From NCBI GenBank assembly GCA_018241405.1, contig JAFEDY010000017.1, positions 1 to 64,000 of the forward strand: a DNA stretch of 64,000 nucleotides, written 5' to 3'. How positions within the stretch are numbered: position 1 is the first letter of the stretch; the number at the start of each line of letters is the position of its first letter. Position numbers and translations under genes: made by a program. Source of the DNA: Pseudomonadota bacterium. GTDB taxonomy: Bacteria; Pseudomonadota; Gammaproteobacteria; Burkholderiales; Burkholderiaceae_C. Shown one piece after another: positions 17,584 to 26,959 of this stretch. The notes beneath the pieces were generated by a model. The model saw only the letters and a list, made by a program, of their open reading frames with translations. It had not been told where the DNA came from and searched no databases.

Positions 17584-18531
17584 GTGAGTCACCTCGTCCA
17601 ACAGCGCCTTGAGTCGTTTCGCCAGCAGCGCCGTGTGCATGCGACGTCTCTCATCATCACCACCTTTGGTGACGCGGTGTTGCCGCGCGGCGGGCGCATC
17701 TGGCTCGGGAGCCTGATCCAGCTGCTCGAACCCCTGCAGCTCAATGAGCGCCTGATCCGCACCTCGGTGTTCCGGCTGGTCAAGGATGAGTGGCTGCGCG
17801 TGCAGAGTGTGGGCAGGCGCTCGGACTACCTGCTCACGCAGTCCGGCCGGCGGCGGTTTGAGGAGGCGTCGCGCCATATTTACGCCTCCAGCGCACCGCA
17901 GTGGGATCGTCGCTGGCGCGTGATTCTGGTGGTCGGAGAGCTGGAGTCCAAGACACGCGACGCATTGCGCGAGGCCTTGTTCTGGCAGGGTTTTGGCGCA
18001 CTGGGCGGCGACTGCTTCGTGCACCCCGGTGCCGATCTGACCGGTGTCCTCGATGCCTTAATTGTGGAGGGGCTGGCCCAGGTGCTGCCCCAGCTCTTGC
18101 CCCTGTTTGCCGCCGACGCGCGCCTGGCGCGTTCGGCGTCGGATGCCGACCTGGTGGCGCGGGCCTGGGATCTGTCGCTGCTGGCGCAGGCCTATGGCGG
18201 TTTTATCGCGCAGTACCAGCCGATTCTGGACGTGCTGCGCAGCGACGGGCTCGACGGCATCAGCGACGAGGAAGCCTTCCTGCTGCGCCTGCTCTTGATT
18301 CACGACTACCGCCGCCTGCTGCTGCGCGACCCGGAGCTGCCCGAGGTGCTGCTGCCCCAGGAGTGGCCCGGGCAGCTCGCGCGGCTGCTGTGCAAGGAGC
18401 TCTACCAGCGTCTGGTGGAGCCGTCCGACCGGCATCTCGACAGCCAGGTGTGCCTGGCCGATGGCAGCCGCCCCGCCGTTGACGTGTCGCGCTGGCAGCG
18501 TTTTGCACGCACCGACCCGATCAAGGTCTGA
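17584..18531 (+). CDS. paaX: Phenylacetate-type repressor PaaX
   Basis: GntR-like winged-helix repressor of the PaaX family, 315 aa, which in other bacteria represses paa genes and is released by phenylacetyl-CoA. The family block around residues 24-66 is clear: SLIITTFGDAVLPRGG and IWLGSL, then LNERLIRTSVFRLVKDEWL, then GRRSDY. The C-terminal domain (about 100-280) is PaaX-like with WDLSLLAQAYGGFI. The start is GTG 17584, the first start codon after an in-frame stop. It sits at the edge of the paa island, convergent with the binding-protein gene. Its likely targets are the long inverted repeats at 24148-24187 and 24342-24382. Confidence 0.9.
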   Translation: MSHLVQQRLESFRQQRRVHATSLIITTFGDAVLPRGGRIWLGSLIQLLEPLQLNERLIRTSVFRLVKDEWLRVQSVGRRSDYLLTQSGRRRFEEASRHIYASSAPQWDRRWRVILVVGELESKTRDALREALFWQGFGALGGDCFVHPGADLTGVLDALIVEGLAQVLPQLLPLFAADARLARSASDADLVARAWDLSLLAQAYGGFIAQYQPILDVLRSDGLDGISDEEAFLLRLLLIHDYRRLLLRDPELPEVLLPQEWPGQLARLLCKELYQRLVEPSDRHLDSQVCLADGSRPAVDVSRWQRFARTDPIKV

Positions 18532-18592
18532 ATCGCCTCGCGTTGCCTGCGTGCAGCGCGCATCGACCAGCCGCACGCAAGCCGCAGCTCAG

Positions 18593-19738
18593 TTACTTCA
18601 CCTCGACCCAGTCGCCGTTCTTCACCTCCAGCATGCGGAAGGCCGACAGATCCAAGCCCATGTGGTCGGTGGGTGACATGGTGTAGGTGCCGCTGGTGGC
18701 GACAAAGCCTTTGGTGGCTTCGATGGCGTCGCGCACCTTGGCCTTGTCGGTGCTACCGGCGCGCTTGATGGCGTCCAGCGCCAGCATCAACCCGTCGCGG
18801 GCATAGCCGCCAAAGGTGGATGGCTCGGTCTTGTAAGCGGCCTTGTAGGCCTTTTCATAGGCTGTCACCACCGGCTGCTGCGGGTCGCTGGCGGGCAGCT
18901 TGTCGGCGAGCAGGAGCGCGGGCGAAGGCAGGCGCACGCCCTCGGCCGCGGGGCCGGAGAGCTGCAGGTAGGCGTTGGATGCCACACCGTGCGACTGATA
19001 CAGCGGCAGCGTGATGCCCAGCTGCTTGTAGTTCTTGGTGACGATGGCCGGGCCCTGGCCGAGGCCGAAGACAAACACCGCCTGCACGCCGGGGGTGGAC
19101 TTGATCTTGGTGAGCTGCGGGCTCACGTCGGTGTCCTTGGGTCCGTAGGTTTCGTTGGCCACCAGCGTCATGCCGTACTTGCTGGCGACGGCCTCGGTCT
19201 CCTTCTTGCCCGAGGCGCCAAAGCCGGAGGTCTCCGACAGCAGCGCAATCTTGCTGATGCCGCGCTTCTTCATGTCCTCGAACACCTTCTCGACGGCCAT
19301 GCGGTCGCTGTGCGGCATCTTGAACACCCACTTCTTGACCGGGTCGACGATGACCACCGCGCCGGCGAGCGAAATGAAGGGCACGCCCGCCTTCTCGACC
19401 AGCGGCACCGAGGACATGGTGGAGCCGGTGGTGGTGCCGCCGACCAGCACGTCCACCTTGTCGTCATCGATCAGGCGCTTGGTGAAGCCGTTGGCTTTGT
19501 TGGCATCGCTGCCGTCGTCGTAGTGCACCAACTGGATGGGGCGGCCGATGACGCCGCCCTGCTTGTTGATCTCGTCCACGTAGAGCTGCAGCGTTTTCAG
19601 CTCGGGGTCGCCGAGGAAGGCGGCTGGGCCGGTGACCGAGAGCACCGAGCCGATCTTGACCGGATCCGCGGCAAAGGCGCTGGCGAGGCCGAGGGCGAGG
19701 CTGGCGCAGGCGGCCAGCTTGGCAAAAGCGTGTTTCAT
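18593..19738 (-). CDS. Liv-type ABC transporter periplasmic binding protein
   Basis: Periplasmic substrate-binding protein of 381 aa of the branched-chain amino acid/aromatic acid (HAAT) class. A signal peptide (SLALGLASAFA) precedes the type I periplasmic-binding fold (KIGSVLSVTGPAAFLGDPELK, VLVGGTTTGSTMSSVPLVEKAGVPF). It is the last gene of the paaN-G-I-K unit, 45 bp after paaK. Its cognate permeases and ATPases (livHMGF-like) lie on the opposite strand of the same island. It therefore probably captures an aromatic acid for uptake rather than leucine. A GGAG-type ribosome-binding site precedes the ATG. Confidence 0.88.
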   Translation of the reverse strand: MKHAFAKLAACASLALGLASAFAADPVKIGSVLSVTGPAAFLGDPELKTLQLYVDEINKQGGVIGRPIQLVHYDDGSDANKANGFTKRLIDDDKVDVLVGGTTTGSTMSSVPLVEKAGVPFISLAGAVVIVDPVKKWVFKMPHSDRMAVEKVFEDMKKRGISKIALLSETSGFGASGKKETEAVASKYGMTLVANETYGPKDTDVSPQLTKIKSTPGVQAVFVFGLGQGPAIVTKNYKQLGITLPLYQSHGVASNAYLQLSGPAAEGVRLPSPALLLADKLPASDPQQPVVTAYEKAYKAAYKTEPSTFGGYARDGLMLALDAIKRAGSTDKAKVRDAIEATKGFVATSGTYTMSPTDHMGLDLSAFRMLEVKNGDWVEVK

Positions 19739-19783
19739 TGGGAGGTCTCCTTCTTTGGTGGTTTGGGTGTGTGAACCTGATGC

Positions 19784-21106
<1,323 letters not shown>

Positions 21107-21139
21107 GGTCTGTCTCCTCGTCAAGGATGTTTGAAGAAA

Positions 21140-21601
21140 TCAATCGGCTTGCTGCAGGCCGGCGATCACCTCGCCGCTGATGCGATAGCTCTTGCCGCGA
21201 AACAGGGCGACGACCTGGCCACCCGCTGTGCGCACCGTGATGTCGTACACCCCGGTGCGGCCGCTTGCCGAGCGCTCCTGCGCTTCGGCTTCGAGCAGGT
21301 CGCCCTCGCGTGCCGGTGCCAGAAAGTCGATATGGCAGGCCGAGGCCACGGTGTTCTTGTTGTAGCTATTGCAGGCGTAGGCAAAGGCGGTGTCGGCCAG
21401 CGTGAAGATCATGCCGCCGTGGCAGATATGGTGGCCGTTGACCATATCCGGGCGTACCTTCATGCTCAAGAGGGCCGTACCCGGGCCCACATTCACTATT
21501 CGCATGCCCAGGGCTTGCGCGGTGCGGTCGCGCGTATACATGGCCTGGGCCGTGGCGTCGGCCAGGGTCTGGGGTTCGGTGGGGATGGTTGTCATATCCA
21601 T
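21140..21601 (-). CDS. paaI: Hotdog acyl-CoA thioesterase PaaI
   Basis: Thioesterase of 153 aa that in the phenylacetate pathway rescues CoA by hydrolysing dead-end ring-hydroxylated or oxepin-derived CoA esters. The hotdog active-site loop is CHGGMIFTLAD, with HGG at 61-63 and the catalytic Asp at 70, followed by CHIDFLAPAREGD. I chose ATG 21601 because GGAGAG lies about eight nt upstream; ATG 21595 is the alternative. It begins 5 bp after the paaG stop and belongs to the same transcript. Confidence 0.92.
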   Translation of the reverse strand: MDMTTIPTEPQTLADATAQAMYTRDRTAQALGMRIVNVGPGTALLSMKVRPDMVNGHHICHGGMIFTLADTAFAYACNSYNKNTVASACHIDFLAPAREGDLLEAEAQERSASGRTGVYDITVRTAGGQVVALFRGKSYRISGEVIAGLQQAD

Positions 21602-21606
21602 GTACT

Positions 21607-22401
21607 TCACTCTCCCGTGAAGTGCGGAGCGCGCTTTTCCATGAAGGCGCGCACGCCCTCGGCATAGTCGTGGCTCCAGCCCAGCTCGCGCATGAAGCCT
21701 CCTTCCATCGAGAGTTGCTGCTCCAGCGTGTGCGTGGGTGCAGCGTGCATGGCCTGGCGCGTGCGCACCAGAGCCTTGGTCGGCATGCTGGCAAGCTGCG
21801 CTGCGAGCGCATCGATGCGCGCGATGAACTCGGCGTCGGGCACGCATTCCCAGATCAGACCCCATTCGGCCGCCTTGGCTGCAGGCAGCTTGTCGGCCAG
21901 CAGCGCCAGGCCCATGGCGCGGGCCATGCCCACGCGCTGGGGCAGGAACCAGGTGCCGCCGGTGTCGGGCACGAGGCCGATGCGCGAGAACGCCTGCAGG
22001 AAGGATGCCTTGTCGCTGGCGACGGCCAGGTCACAGGCCAGCGCGATAGAGCAGCCGGCGCCGGCAGCCGTGCCGTTGACGGCGGCGATCGTCGGCACGC
22101 GCAGGTTCTGCAGGCGCAGGATCAAGGGCTTGTAGTGGTTCTCCACCACGTTGCCGATGTCGGGCATGCGTCCGTCCAGTGCCGCCATCTGCGGGTCGGC
22201 CAGGTCTTGCCCGGCGCAAAAGCCGCGCCCGGCGCCGCTGAGCACCAGCACGCGGATGGAGGTGTCGCCCTGGATCCGATCAAGCGCCGTGCGCACCTCG
22301 GAATGCATGGCACCGGTGAAGCTGTTGAGCTTGTCCGGGCGGTTGAGCGTGAGCCGGGCCACGCCCGCCTCCACGCTGAACAGGATGTCGTTGAAAGCCA
22401 T
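21607..22401 (-). CDS. paaG: Epoxyphenylacetyl-CoA isomerase PaaG
   Basis: Crotonase-family isomerase of 264 aa. PaaG converts ring 1,2-epoxyphenylacetyl-CoA to oxepin-CoA and also shifts double bonds later in the pathway. The signature GRGFCAGQDLAD (residues 58-69) and GLVPDTGGTWFLPQ are characteristic of PaaG rather than generic enoyl-CoA hydratases. The oxyanion-hole segment is GTAAGAGCSIALACDL. It lies 12 bp after paaN. Its presence implies that a CoA-bound aromatic epoxide is made by some oxygenase in this island. Confidence 0.92.
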   Translation of the reverse strand: MAFNDILFSVEAGVARLTLNRPDKLNSFTGAMHSEVRTALDRIQGDTSIRVLVLSGAGRGFCAGQDLADPQMAALDGRMPDIGNVVENHYKPLILRLQNLRVPTIAAVNGTAAGAGCSIALACDLAVASDKASFLQAFSRIGLVPDTGGTWFLPQRVGMARAMGLALLADKLPAAKAAEWGLIWECVPDAEFIARIDALAAQLASMPTKALVRTRQAMHAAPTHTLEQQLSMEGGFMRELGWSHDYAEGVRAFMEKRAPHFTGE

Positions 22402-22413
22402 GTCGCCCTCCGT

Positions 22414-24081
22414 TCAGACGTGGTAGCGCCGCTGCACGACGACGAAGCGGTTGGCAACAAAAGCCGCGTCGCTGTAGCAGGCGTTGGCCGCGGGGTTGCC
22501 GCCGGTGGCGTGGTAGTCGGAGAAGGCCGCCGACTGGTTGACGAAGACGCCGCTCGTGAGGTTGATGGACAGGGCCACCTTGCCGCGCAGCGTCGCCTGC
22601 GTCATAGCATCGATCACCTCCTGCTGTGTGGAGTAGACGCCGACGGTGAGCGCGCCGTGCTGGCACACCACGCGCTGCGACAGCGCGATGGCGGCCTGCG
22701 TGTCGGGCGTGCGCACGATGAAGCTGATGGGGCCGAAGCGCTCCTCCATGTAGGCATGCTCGTCGGTGGCATCGCAGGCCACCAGCACCGGGGTGCGCAC
22801 GATGGCCTTGGGGAAGTCCGGGTTTTCCAGCTGCGTGGACGCGCGCACCACCTTGCCCAGGGTGCCGCTGTCGGCCATGGCAATGCGCTTGAGCGTGTCG
22901 GCAGACTGCACGGCGCCGAGCACGGCATGCGCCACCTCGGGCTTGGCGAGGAAGCTGGTCACGGCCTGGCCCAGGTCGGCGCAGACCTCCTCAAAGCTCT
23001 TGTGGCCTTCGTCGGTGGCGATGCCGCCGGCGGGCACGAAGAAGACCTGCGAGGTGGTGCACATCTGGCCGGTGTAGAGCGACAGCGTGAATGCCAGGTT
23101 GCGCAGCATGGCCTTGTAGGCGTCGGTCGAGTCGATGACGATGTTGTTGACGCCCGCGAGTTCGGCATAGACACGTGCCTGGCGGCAGTTGTCGACCAGC
23201 CACTGGCCGAAGGTATTGCCGCCGGTGTAGTCGATCATGCGCACCGCCGGGTCGGTGACGAGCTTTTGCGTCGCCGCGCGGTCGCCTGGAACGCACAGGC
23301 TGACCAGGTTGGGGTCGATGCCGTTTTCGGCCAGCACCGCGCGGATGGTGCGCACGGTGATGGCCGCCGGCAGCACGGCGCTGTTGTTGGGCTTGAGGAC
23401 GACGGCATTGCCCGTCGCCAGGGCCGCGAACAGGCCGGGGTAGGTGTTCCAGGTGGGAAAGGTGCCGCAGCCGATAACCACGCCCACGCCCTGGCCGACG
23501 ACCTCGAAGTGCTTCTTCATGACCAGCGGCGGATTCTTGCCCTGGGGCTTTTCCCACAGCGCCTCGCCGGGCACGAAGGACTGTTCGCGCCAGGCGTAGG
23601 CCACCGACTCCAGGCCCCGATCCTGCGCATGCGGGCCGCCGGCCTGGAAGGCCATCATCCAGCCCTGGCCGGTGGTCATCATCACCGCGTGGGCGATCTC
23701 GAAGCTCTGGCGATTCAGGCGCGCCAGGATCTCCAGGCAGATGCCGGTGCGGCCCTGCACGCCGGCCTGTTGCCAGCCCTCCATGGCCTTTTGTGCGGCA
23801 GCGATGAGCACGCCGTGGTCGCAGATCGGGTATTGCACGTTGAGGTCGACACCGTAGGGCGAGCGCTCCCCGTCATACCAGGCCTTGAGGCCGGGCTGAT
23901 CCAGCTCGAATCGCTTGCCCAGATGGGCTTCGTAGGCCTTCTTGCCGTCCTCGGTGGCGGTCTCGCCATACGCCTTGGGGCTGGGCATTTCGTTGTAGGC
24001 CGCCCAGTAGCCACGCGTGGCGATGGCGTGCAGGGCGCCGTCGAGCGTGGCGCGGTGGGCTTCGAGCAGGGGATGTGTCAT
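22414..24081 (-). CDS. paaN: Phenylacetate degradation protein PaaN (aldehyde dehydrogenase)
   Basis: Aldehyde dehydrogenase-family enzyme of 555 aa, matching the PaaN (not PaaZ) type. It oxidises the semialdehyde released when the oxepin-CoA ring is opened. The catalytic Cys is in YTGQMCTTSQ and the general base is in YAELAGVNN. The C-terminal MaoC hydratase domain of E. coli PaaZ (681 aa) is absent, so oxepin-CoA hydrolase must come from another gene. The start ATG 24081 (MTHPLLEAHR) fits the family length. It is the first gene of the minus-strand paa unit; the upstream region carries candidate PaaX sites. Confidence 0.88.
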   Translation of the reverse strand: MTHPLLEAHRATLDGALHAIATRGYWAAYNEMPSPKAYGETATEDGKKAYEAHLGKRFELDQPGLKAWYDGERSPYGVDLNVQYPICDHGVLIAAAQKAMEGWQQAGVQGRTGICLEILARLNRQSFEIAHAVMMTTGQGWMMAFQAGGPHAQDRGLESVAYAWREQSFVPGEALWEKPQGKNPPLVMKKHFEVVGQGVGVVIGCGTFPTWNTYPGLFAALATGNAVVLKPNNSAVLPAAITVRTIRAVLAENGIDPNLVSLCVPGDRAATQKLVTDPAVRMIDYTGGNTFGQWLVDNCRQARVYAELAGVNNIVIDSTDAYKAMLRNLAFTLSLYTGQMCTTSQVFFVPAGGIATDEGHKSFEEVCADLGQAVTSFLAKPEVAHAVLGAVQSADTLKRIAMADSGTLGKVVRASTQLENPDFPKAIVRTPVLVACDATDEHAYMEERFGPISFIVRTPDTQAAIALSQRVVCQHGALTVGVYSTQQEVIDAMTQATLRGKVALSINLTSGVFVNQSAAFSDYHATGGNPAANACYSDAAFVANRFVVVQRRYHV

Positions 24082-24147
24082 GGGTCTCTCTGAAGGGTGT
24101 GTGCTGAACGGCATCGGCACGGGGTGGAGCGGGGTGTTTTGCCTATA

Positions 24148-24187
24148 CGATACAAGACAAATGTACAAACGTCAAAGACAAGTATCT
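24148..24187. promoter_or_regulatory. Candidate PaaX site 1 (GATAC-N28-GTATC)
   Basis: Inverted GATAC (24149-24153) and GTATC (24182-24186) with a 28-bp spacer, 62-100 bp upstream of paaN. The wide spacing recalls the proposed PaaX recognition pattern of two inverted hexamers about 27 bp apart. Binding is not shown. Confidence 0.4.
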
Positions 24188-24341
24188 TGTTTTTCGTCTG
24201 ATATCGAATTTTTGATGGTTGAGGATGTGTGTAGATTTATAAAAATAGCCTGCAACATGCTGATTTTGAAGAATTAATTTTTCATCGATGCCCATCCGTC
24301 CGTGTTTTGGTCGGTCATTTCTAGGGAATCTACCTATAAAT

Positions 24342-24382
24342 TGATACATCATAGCCAGTTGTACTGCCTATCAAAAGTATCA
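24342..24382. promoter_or_regulatory. Candidate PaaX site 2 (TGATAC-N29-GTATCA)
   Basis: Perfect 6-bp inverted repeat TGATAC / GTATCA with a 29-bp spacer, ending 58 bp before the diiron protein start. It has nearly the same spacing as site 1, and the two pairs lie on the two sides of the divergent promoter. This supports shared control of the two halves of the island. Confidence 0.45.
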
Positions 24383-24440
24383 TAATTGCGCCATCCGTCA
24401 TGCAGATGGATTCACCTACACCACACCCTTTGGAGGATCT

Positions 24441-25469
24441 ATGGCACACAGCAAGGAACGTTTCGCCGACAAGATGGAATTTCCGCCGGCAACCGAGCAA
24501 CCCAACGTCTATCCGTTGTCTTGGCACAGTCACACCCACAAGCTGCAGGAGGTCTGGGAAGCCTCGCAGCGCGAAACCTGGGATCCCGAAAAGCTGCCCT
24601 GGGATACGCTGGATCTGGACAGCTACACCTGGGAGGAGCGCGAGGCCATCGCCTACTGGTGGACGCTGCTGTCGGTGTTTGACGCCTCGGCGCCGCCGGT
24701 GTTTGCCGAGGCCCTGATCAAGACCTACGAGGTGCATGAGGAAGACCCGGTGCGCAAGTGCTTCTTCTCCGTCACGCGTGACGAGCAGGGCCACGAAGTC
24801 ATGTGCGGCCTGGCCATCACCAAGCTGCTCGGCCATCCCGATCCGCTCACCTACGAACCTAAGACCGAGCTGGGCAAGCGCCTGCAGAAGAACGCCAAGT
24901 GGCTGTACTTCAACGGCGGGCGTTACTGGACTGGCTACAAGCAGGCCGTGCCCAAGTACGACCTGGCCGTGCTCTTCAGCTCCTTTCTGATGGGCGAGAT
25001 CGCCGCCGCCACCATCTTCAAGCAGATGTATGAAAACTCGCGTGAGCCCGTGTTCAAGGAGGGGTTCAAGAACATCGGCCGCGACGAGGGCCGCCACATG
25101 GCCATCTGCATGGCCGTGATGGAGCGCGACTACCCCGGGCTGAAGGAAGAGAACAAGGCCATCGTGACCAAGCAGATCCGCGCCGGCTATCTGTTCCTGT
25201 CGGCCGTGCTGTTCGAGCCCCCGATGGACTTCTGGGATCTGCCCGCTGACTTCATCGCCAACCAGCGCGAGGCCGAGGAAGTGGCGCGCGGCGCGGGCTT
25301 CGGGATCCCGACCTATGAGATGAAGAAGGAAAACTGGCGCAACGCCATCATCAACCTGAAGGGCGTGCTTGATCGCTACAACATCCCGTTCCCGGCGATT
25401 CCCGAGGTGGGCATCACCGGCCAGGAGGTTTCCGACCTGGACATGGAAGACATCATCCCGGTGTTCTAA
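24441..25469 (+). CDS. Two-ExxH diiron oxygenase-like protein
   Basis: Ferritin-like/RNR-R2-like helical protein of 342 aa. It shows the complete carboxylate-bridged diiron ligand pattern: E90, then D-E-Q-G-H with E115 and H118; E186, then D-E-G-R-H with E216 and H219. The 25- and 30-residue E-to-ExxH spacings are those of diiron oxygenases. There is no signal peptide or membrane segment. It is divergent from paaN-G-I-K, and the next gene encodes a matching ferredoxin-NAD(P)H reductase. paaABCDE is absent from the window, so this single-chain enzyme is a candidate oxygenase or epoxidase for the CoA-activated aromatic acid. It does not look like BoxB (about 470 aa) or PaaA in sequence. The substrate is inferred from context only. 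Confidence 0.75.
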   Translation: MAHSKERFADKMEFPPATEQPNVYPLSWHSHTHKLQEVWEASQRETWDPEKLPWDTLDLDSYTWEEREAIAYWWTLLSVFDASAPPVFAEALIKTYEVHEEDPVRKCFFSVTRDEQGHEVMCGLAITKLLGHPDPLTYEPKTELGKRLQKNAKWLYFNGGRYWTGYKQAVPKYDLAVLFSSFLMGEIAAATIFKQMYENSREPVFKEGFKNIGRDEGRHMAICMAVMERDYPGLKEENKAIVTKQIRAGYLFLSAVLFEPPMDFWDLPADFIANQREAEEVARGAGFGIPTYEMKKENWRNAIINLKGVLDRYNIPFPAIPEVGITGQEVSDLDMEDIIPVF

Positions 25470-25577
25470 GCGCTCGACATCCTGGAGGGTAACGGGGGCA
25501 CAGGGGCGTCCCCGTTATTGAATGAGTTGGTCTGATTGGGCACATTCCTCAGATCATGTCGTGGGCCCTCACCCCAA

Positions 25578-25598
25578 CCCTCTCCCAGAGGGAGAGGG
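25578..25598. repeat. CCCTCTCCC/GGGAGAGGG hairpin
   Basis: Perfect 9-bp stem with an AGA loop, about 110 bp after the diiron gene. It has no T tract on either strand, so it fits an interspersed hairpin repeat or mRNA-stabilising element better than a classic terminator. Confidence 0.6.
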
Positions 25599-25774
25599 AG
25601 AAATACCGGCGCCACCGATCGCCCTCGCCCCTTTGGGGCTGAAGGCTGTGGCTCCAGTTGCGCCTGCGGGCAGCTGGACAGCCTGAAGAGCGCAGCGTCT
25701 CGCTGCAGCCCCCGGGAGGGGTGAAGGGCCGCTGCAGGATGTACGTAGTCAGGCGAATTTGGCATTTTGGGACG

Positions 25775-25810
25775 CCATTAGTGCGCTGGTAGCTATTGTT
25801 TTAATATTGA
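25775..25810. repeat. Dispersed AGCGCT repeat, inverted partial copy
   Basis: GCCATTAGTGCGCTGG followed by TAGCTATTGTTTTAATA matches the reverse complement of the copy at 2877-2940, with the left stem lost. It ends just before the reductase ribosome-binding site. Confidence 0.6.
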
Positions 25811-25826
25811 ATCAGGAGTGAGCATC

Positions 25827-26876
25827 ATGGCCCGCGTCACCATCCAGCCTTCGGGCAAAAGCGTGGAGTGCAAGAGTGGCGACACCGTCTTAATGGCACT
25901 GGAAAAGGCCGGCTACGCGCTACCCAACAACTGCCGCGCCGGCGCCTGCGCTGAGTGCAAGGTGAAGGTGCTGGAGGGTCAGTACGACCAGGGCATGGTG
26001 CTCGATATGGCGCTCTCGGCCGAGGAGCGCAAGCAGGGTTTCGGCCTGATGTGCATGGCCAAGCCCATTTCCGACGAGATGGTGATCGAGTGGGGCACGG
26101 CCGACGCACGTCCCAAGTTGTTTCCTCCGCGTGAAAACGCGCTCTTCGTCGTCACCGACAAGCGTCCCATCGCCGCGCGTGCGGTGGAACTGCATCTGCG
26201 CCCGGTGGGCCAGCCGATCCGCTACTGGCCGGGGCAGTACGTCACCATTGGCGATCCGCGTGCGGGCTACCCCATGCGCGCCTACTCCATCAGCAATGCG
26301 CCGCGCCCCGACGGCGAGCTGGTGCTGCACGTAGCGCGTGCCGATGATGGCCTGACCAGCGTCTGGATCCACGACCAACTGGGCGTGGGCGACAGCGTCA
26401 AGATCAATGGCGCTTACGGCACCTTCATTGGCGATCCGGCGGTGGAGACGCCCATTCTGTGCCTGGCCGCCGGCACAGGCCTGGCGCCCATCATGTCGCT
26501 GGCCGAGGCGGCGCTGCGCCGTGGTTTTCGCAAGCCGGTCATGCTCGTCCTGTCGGCGCGCACACAGGAAGACGCCTATGCCCACGGCATGATGGCATGG
26601 TGGCGCACCAAGCACCGCAACTTCGACTACAAGGTCACGCTGACGCGCGAGCAGAAAGAGGGCTTCGAACATGGGCGCGTGGACGTGCTGCTGCCGAAGA
26701 TGTTCAAGGATCTGTCCAAGCACACCATCTTCGCCGCTGGCAGCCCCGAGTTCACCGCGACCTGCGTGCAAACCTGCAAGAGCCTGGGTGCCAACGCCGA
26801 CATGATTTTCACGGAAGGCTTTTTTGTTCAGCAGCAGCCCACGGTGGCCGATGCCGAGCATCTGCTGGGTTCTTGA
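25827..26876 (+). CDS. 2Fe-2S/FAD/NAD(P)H oxygenase reductase
   Basis: Electron-transfer flavoprotein of 349 aa. A plant-type [2Fe-2S] domain comes first (C36, C41, C44, C76; CRAGACAEC core), then an FAD domain (RAYSISNAP), then an NAD(P)H domain (LAAGTGLAPI). This order is that of BenC/DmpP/MmoC-type reductases and is the reverse of PaaE, in which the 2Fe-2S domain is C-terminal. It probably passes electrons from NAD(P)H to the diiron protein encoded upstream. The ATG at 25827 has CAGGAG eight nt upstream; a GTG nine nt earlier is less likely. Confidence 0.88.
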   Translation: MARVTIQPSGKSVECKSGDTVLMALEKAGYALPNNCRAGACAECKVKVLEGQYDQGMVLDMALSAEERKQGFGLMCMAKPISDEMVIEWGTADARPKLFPPRENALFVVTDKRPIAARAVELHLRPVGQPIRYWPGQYVTIGDPRAGYPMRAYSISNAPRPDGELVLHVARADDGLTSVWIHDQLGVGDSVKINGAYGTFIGDPAVETPILCLAAGTGLAPIMSLAEAALRRGFRKPVMLVLSARTQEDAYAHGMMAWWRTKHRNFDYKVTLTREQKEGFEHGRVDVLLPKMFKDLSKHTIFAAGSPEFTATCVQTCKSLGANADMIFTEGFFVQQQPTVADAEHLLGS

Positions 26877-26917
26877 AGCCCGCTCATCACGATCAGAACG
26901 AAAGACGAGGAGGCAGC

Positions 26918-26959
26918 ATGTTGTTGTGGCAAGAAACCTGGGAGCGAGCGCTATGCTAG
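26918..26959 (+). CDS. Possible 13-codon leader ORF before livH
   Basis: ATG with a strong GAGGAGG ribosome-binding site, 13 sense codons and a TAG that overlaps the livH ATG region (livH starts at 26953). Such an overlap could couple translation of livH to the short frame. It may be chance; the product has no recognisable feature. Confidence 0.3.
   Translation: MLLWQETWERALC

Larger units (their letters stand above)
24082..24440. other. 359-bp divergent promoter region of the paa island
   Basis: Unusually AT-rich non-coding stretch for this genome (for example around 24180-24400), between paaN and the diiron gene. It holds the two long-spaced GATAC inverted repeats listed separately and must carry both divergent promoters. 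A GGAGG ribosome-binding site lies at 24432-24436 before the diiron gene. Confidence 0.75.
25470..25826. other. 357-bp gap between diiron protein and reductase genes
   Basis: Non-coding stretch with several repeat-like pieces: a 9-bp perfect hairpin at 25578-25598, GC-rich short palindromes to about 25740, and a truncated AGCGCT repeat at 25775-25810. Small open frames here look random. Confidence 0.65.

Noticed and set aside
21589..24093. 834-codon plus-strand frame opposite paaG and paaN
   Set aside because: Antisense shadow of two well-supported genes; no recognisable domain and a composition typical of frame artefacts.
24441..25469. Benzoyl-CoA epoxidase BoxB or phenylacetyl-CoA epoxidase PaaA
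   Set aside because: It shares the diiron motif type but differs in length, in the sequence around the ligands and in the accompanying reductase and subunits; boxAC and paaBCDE are not present.
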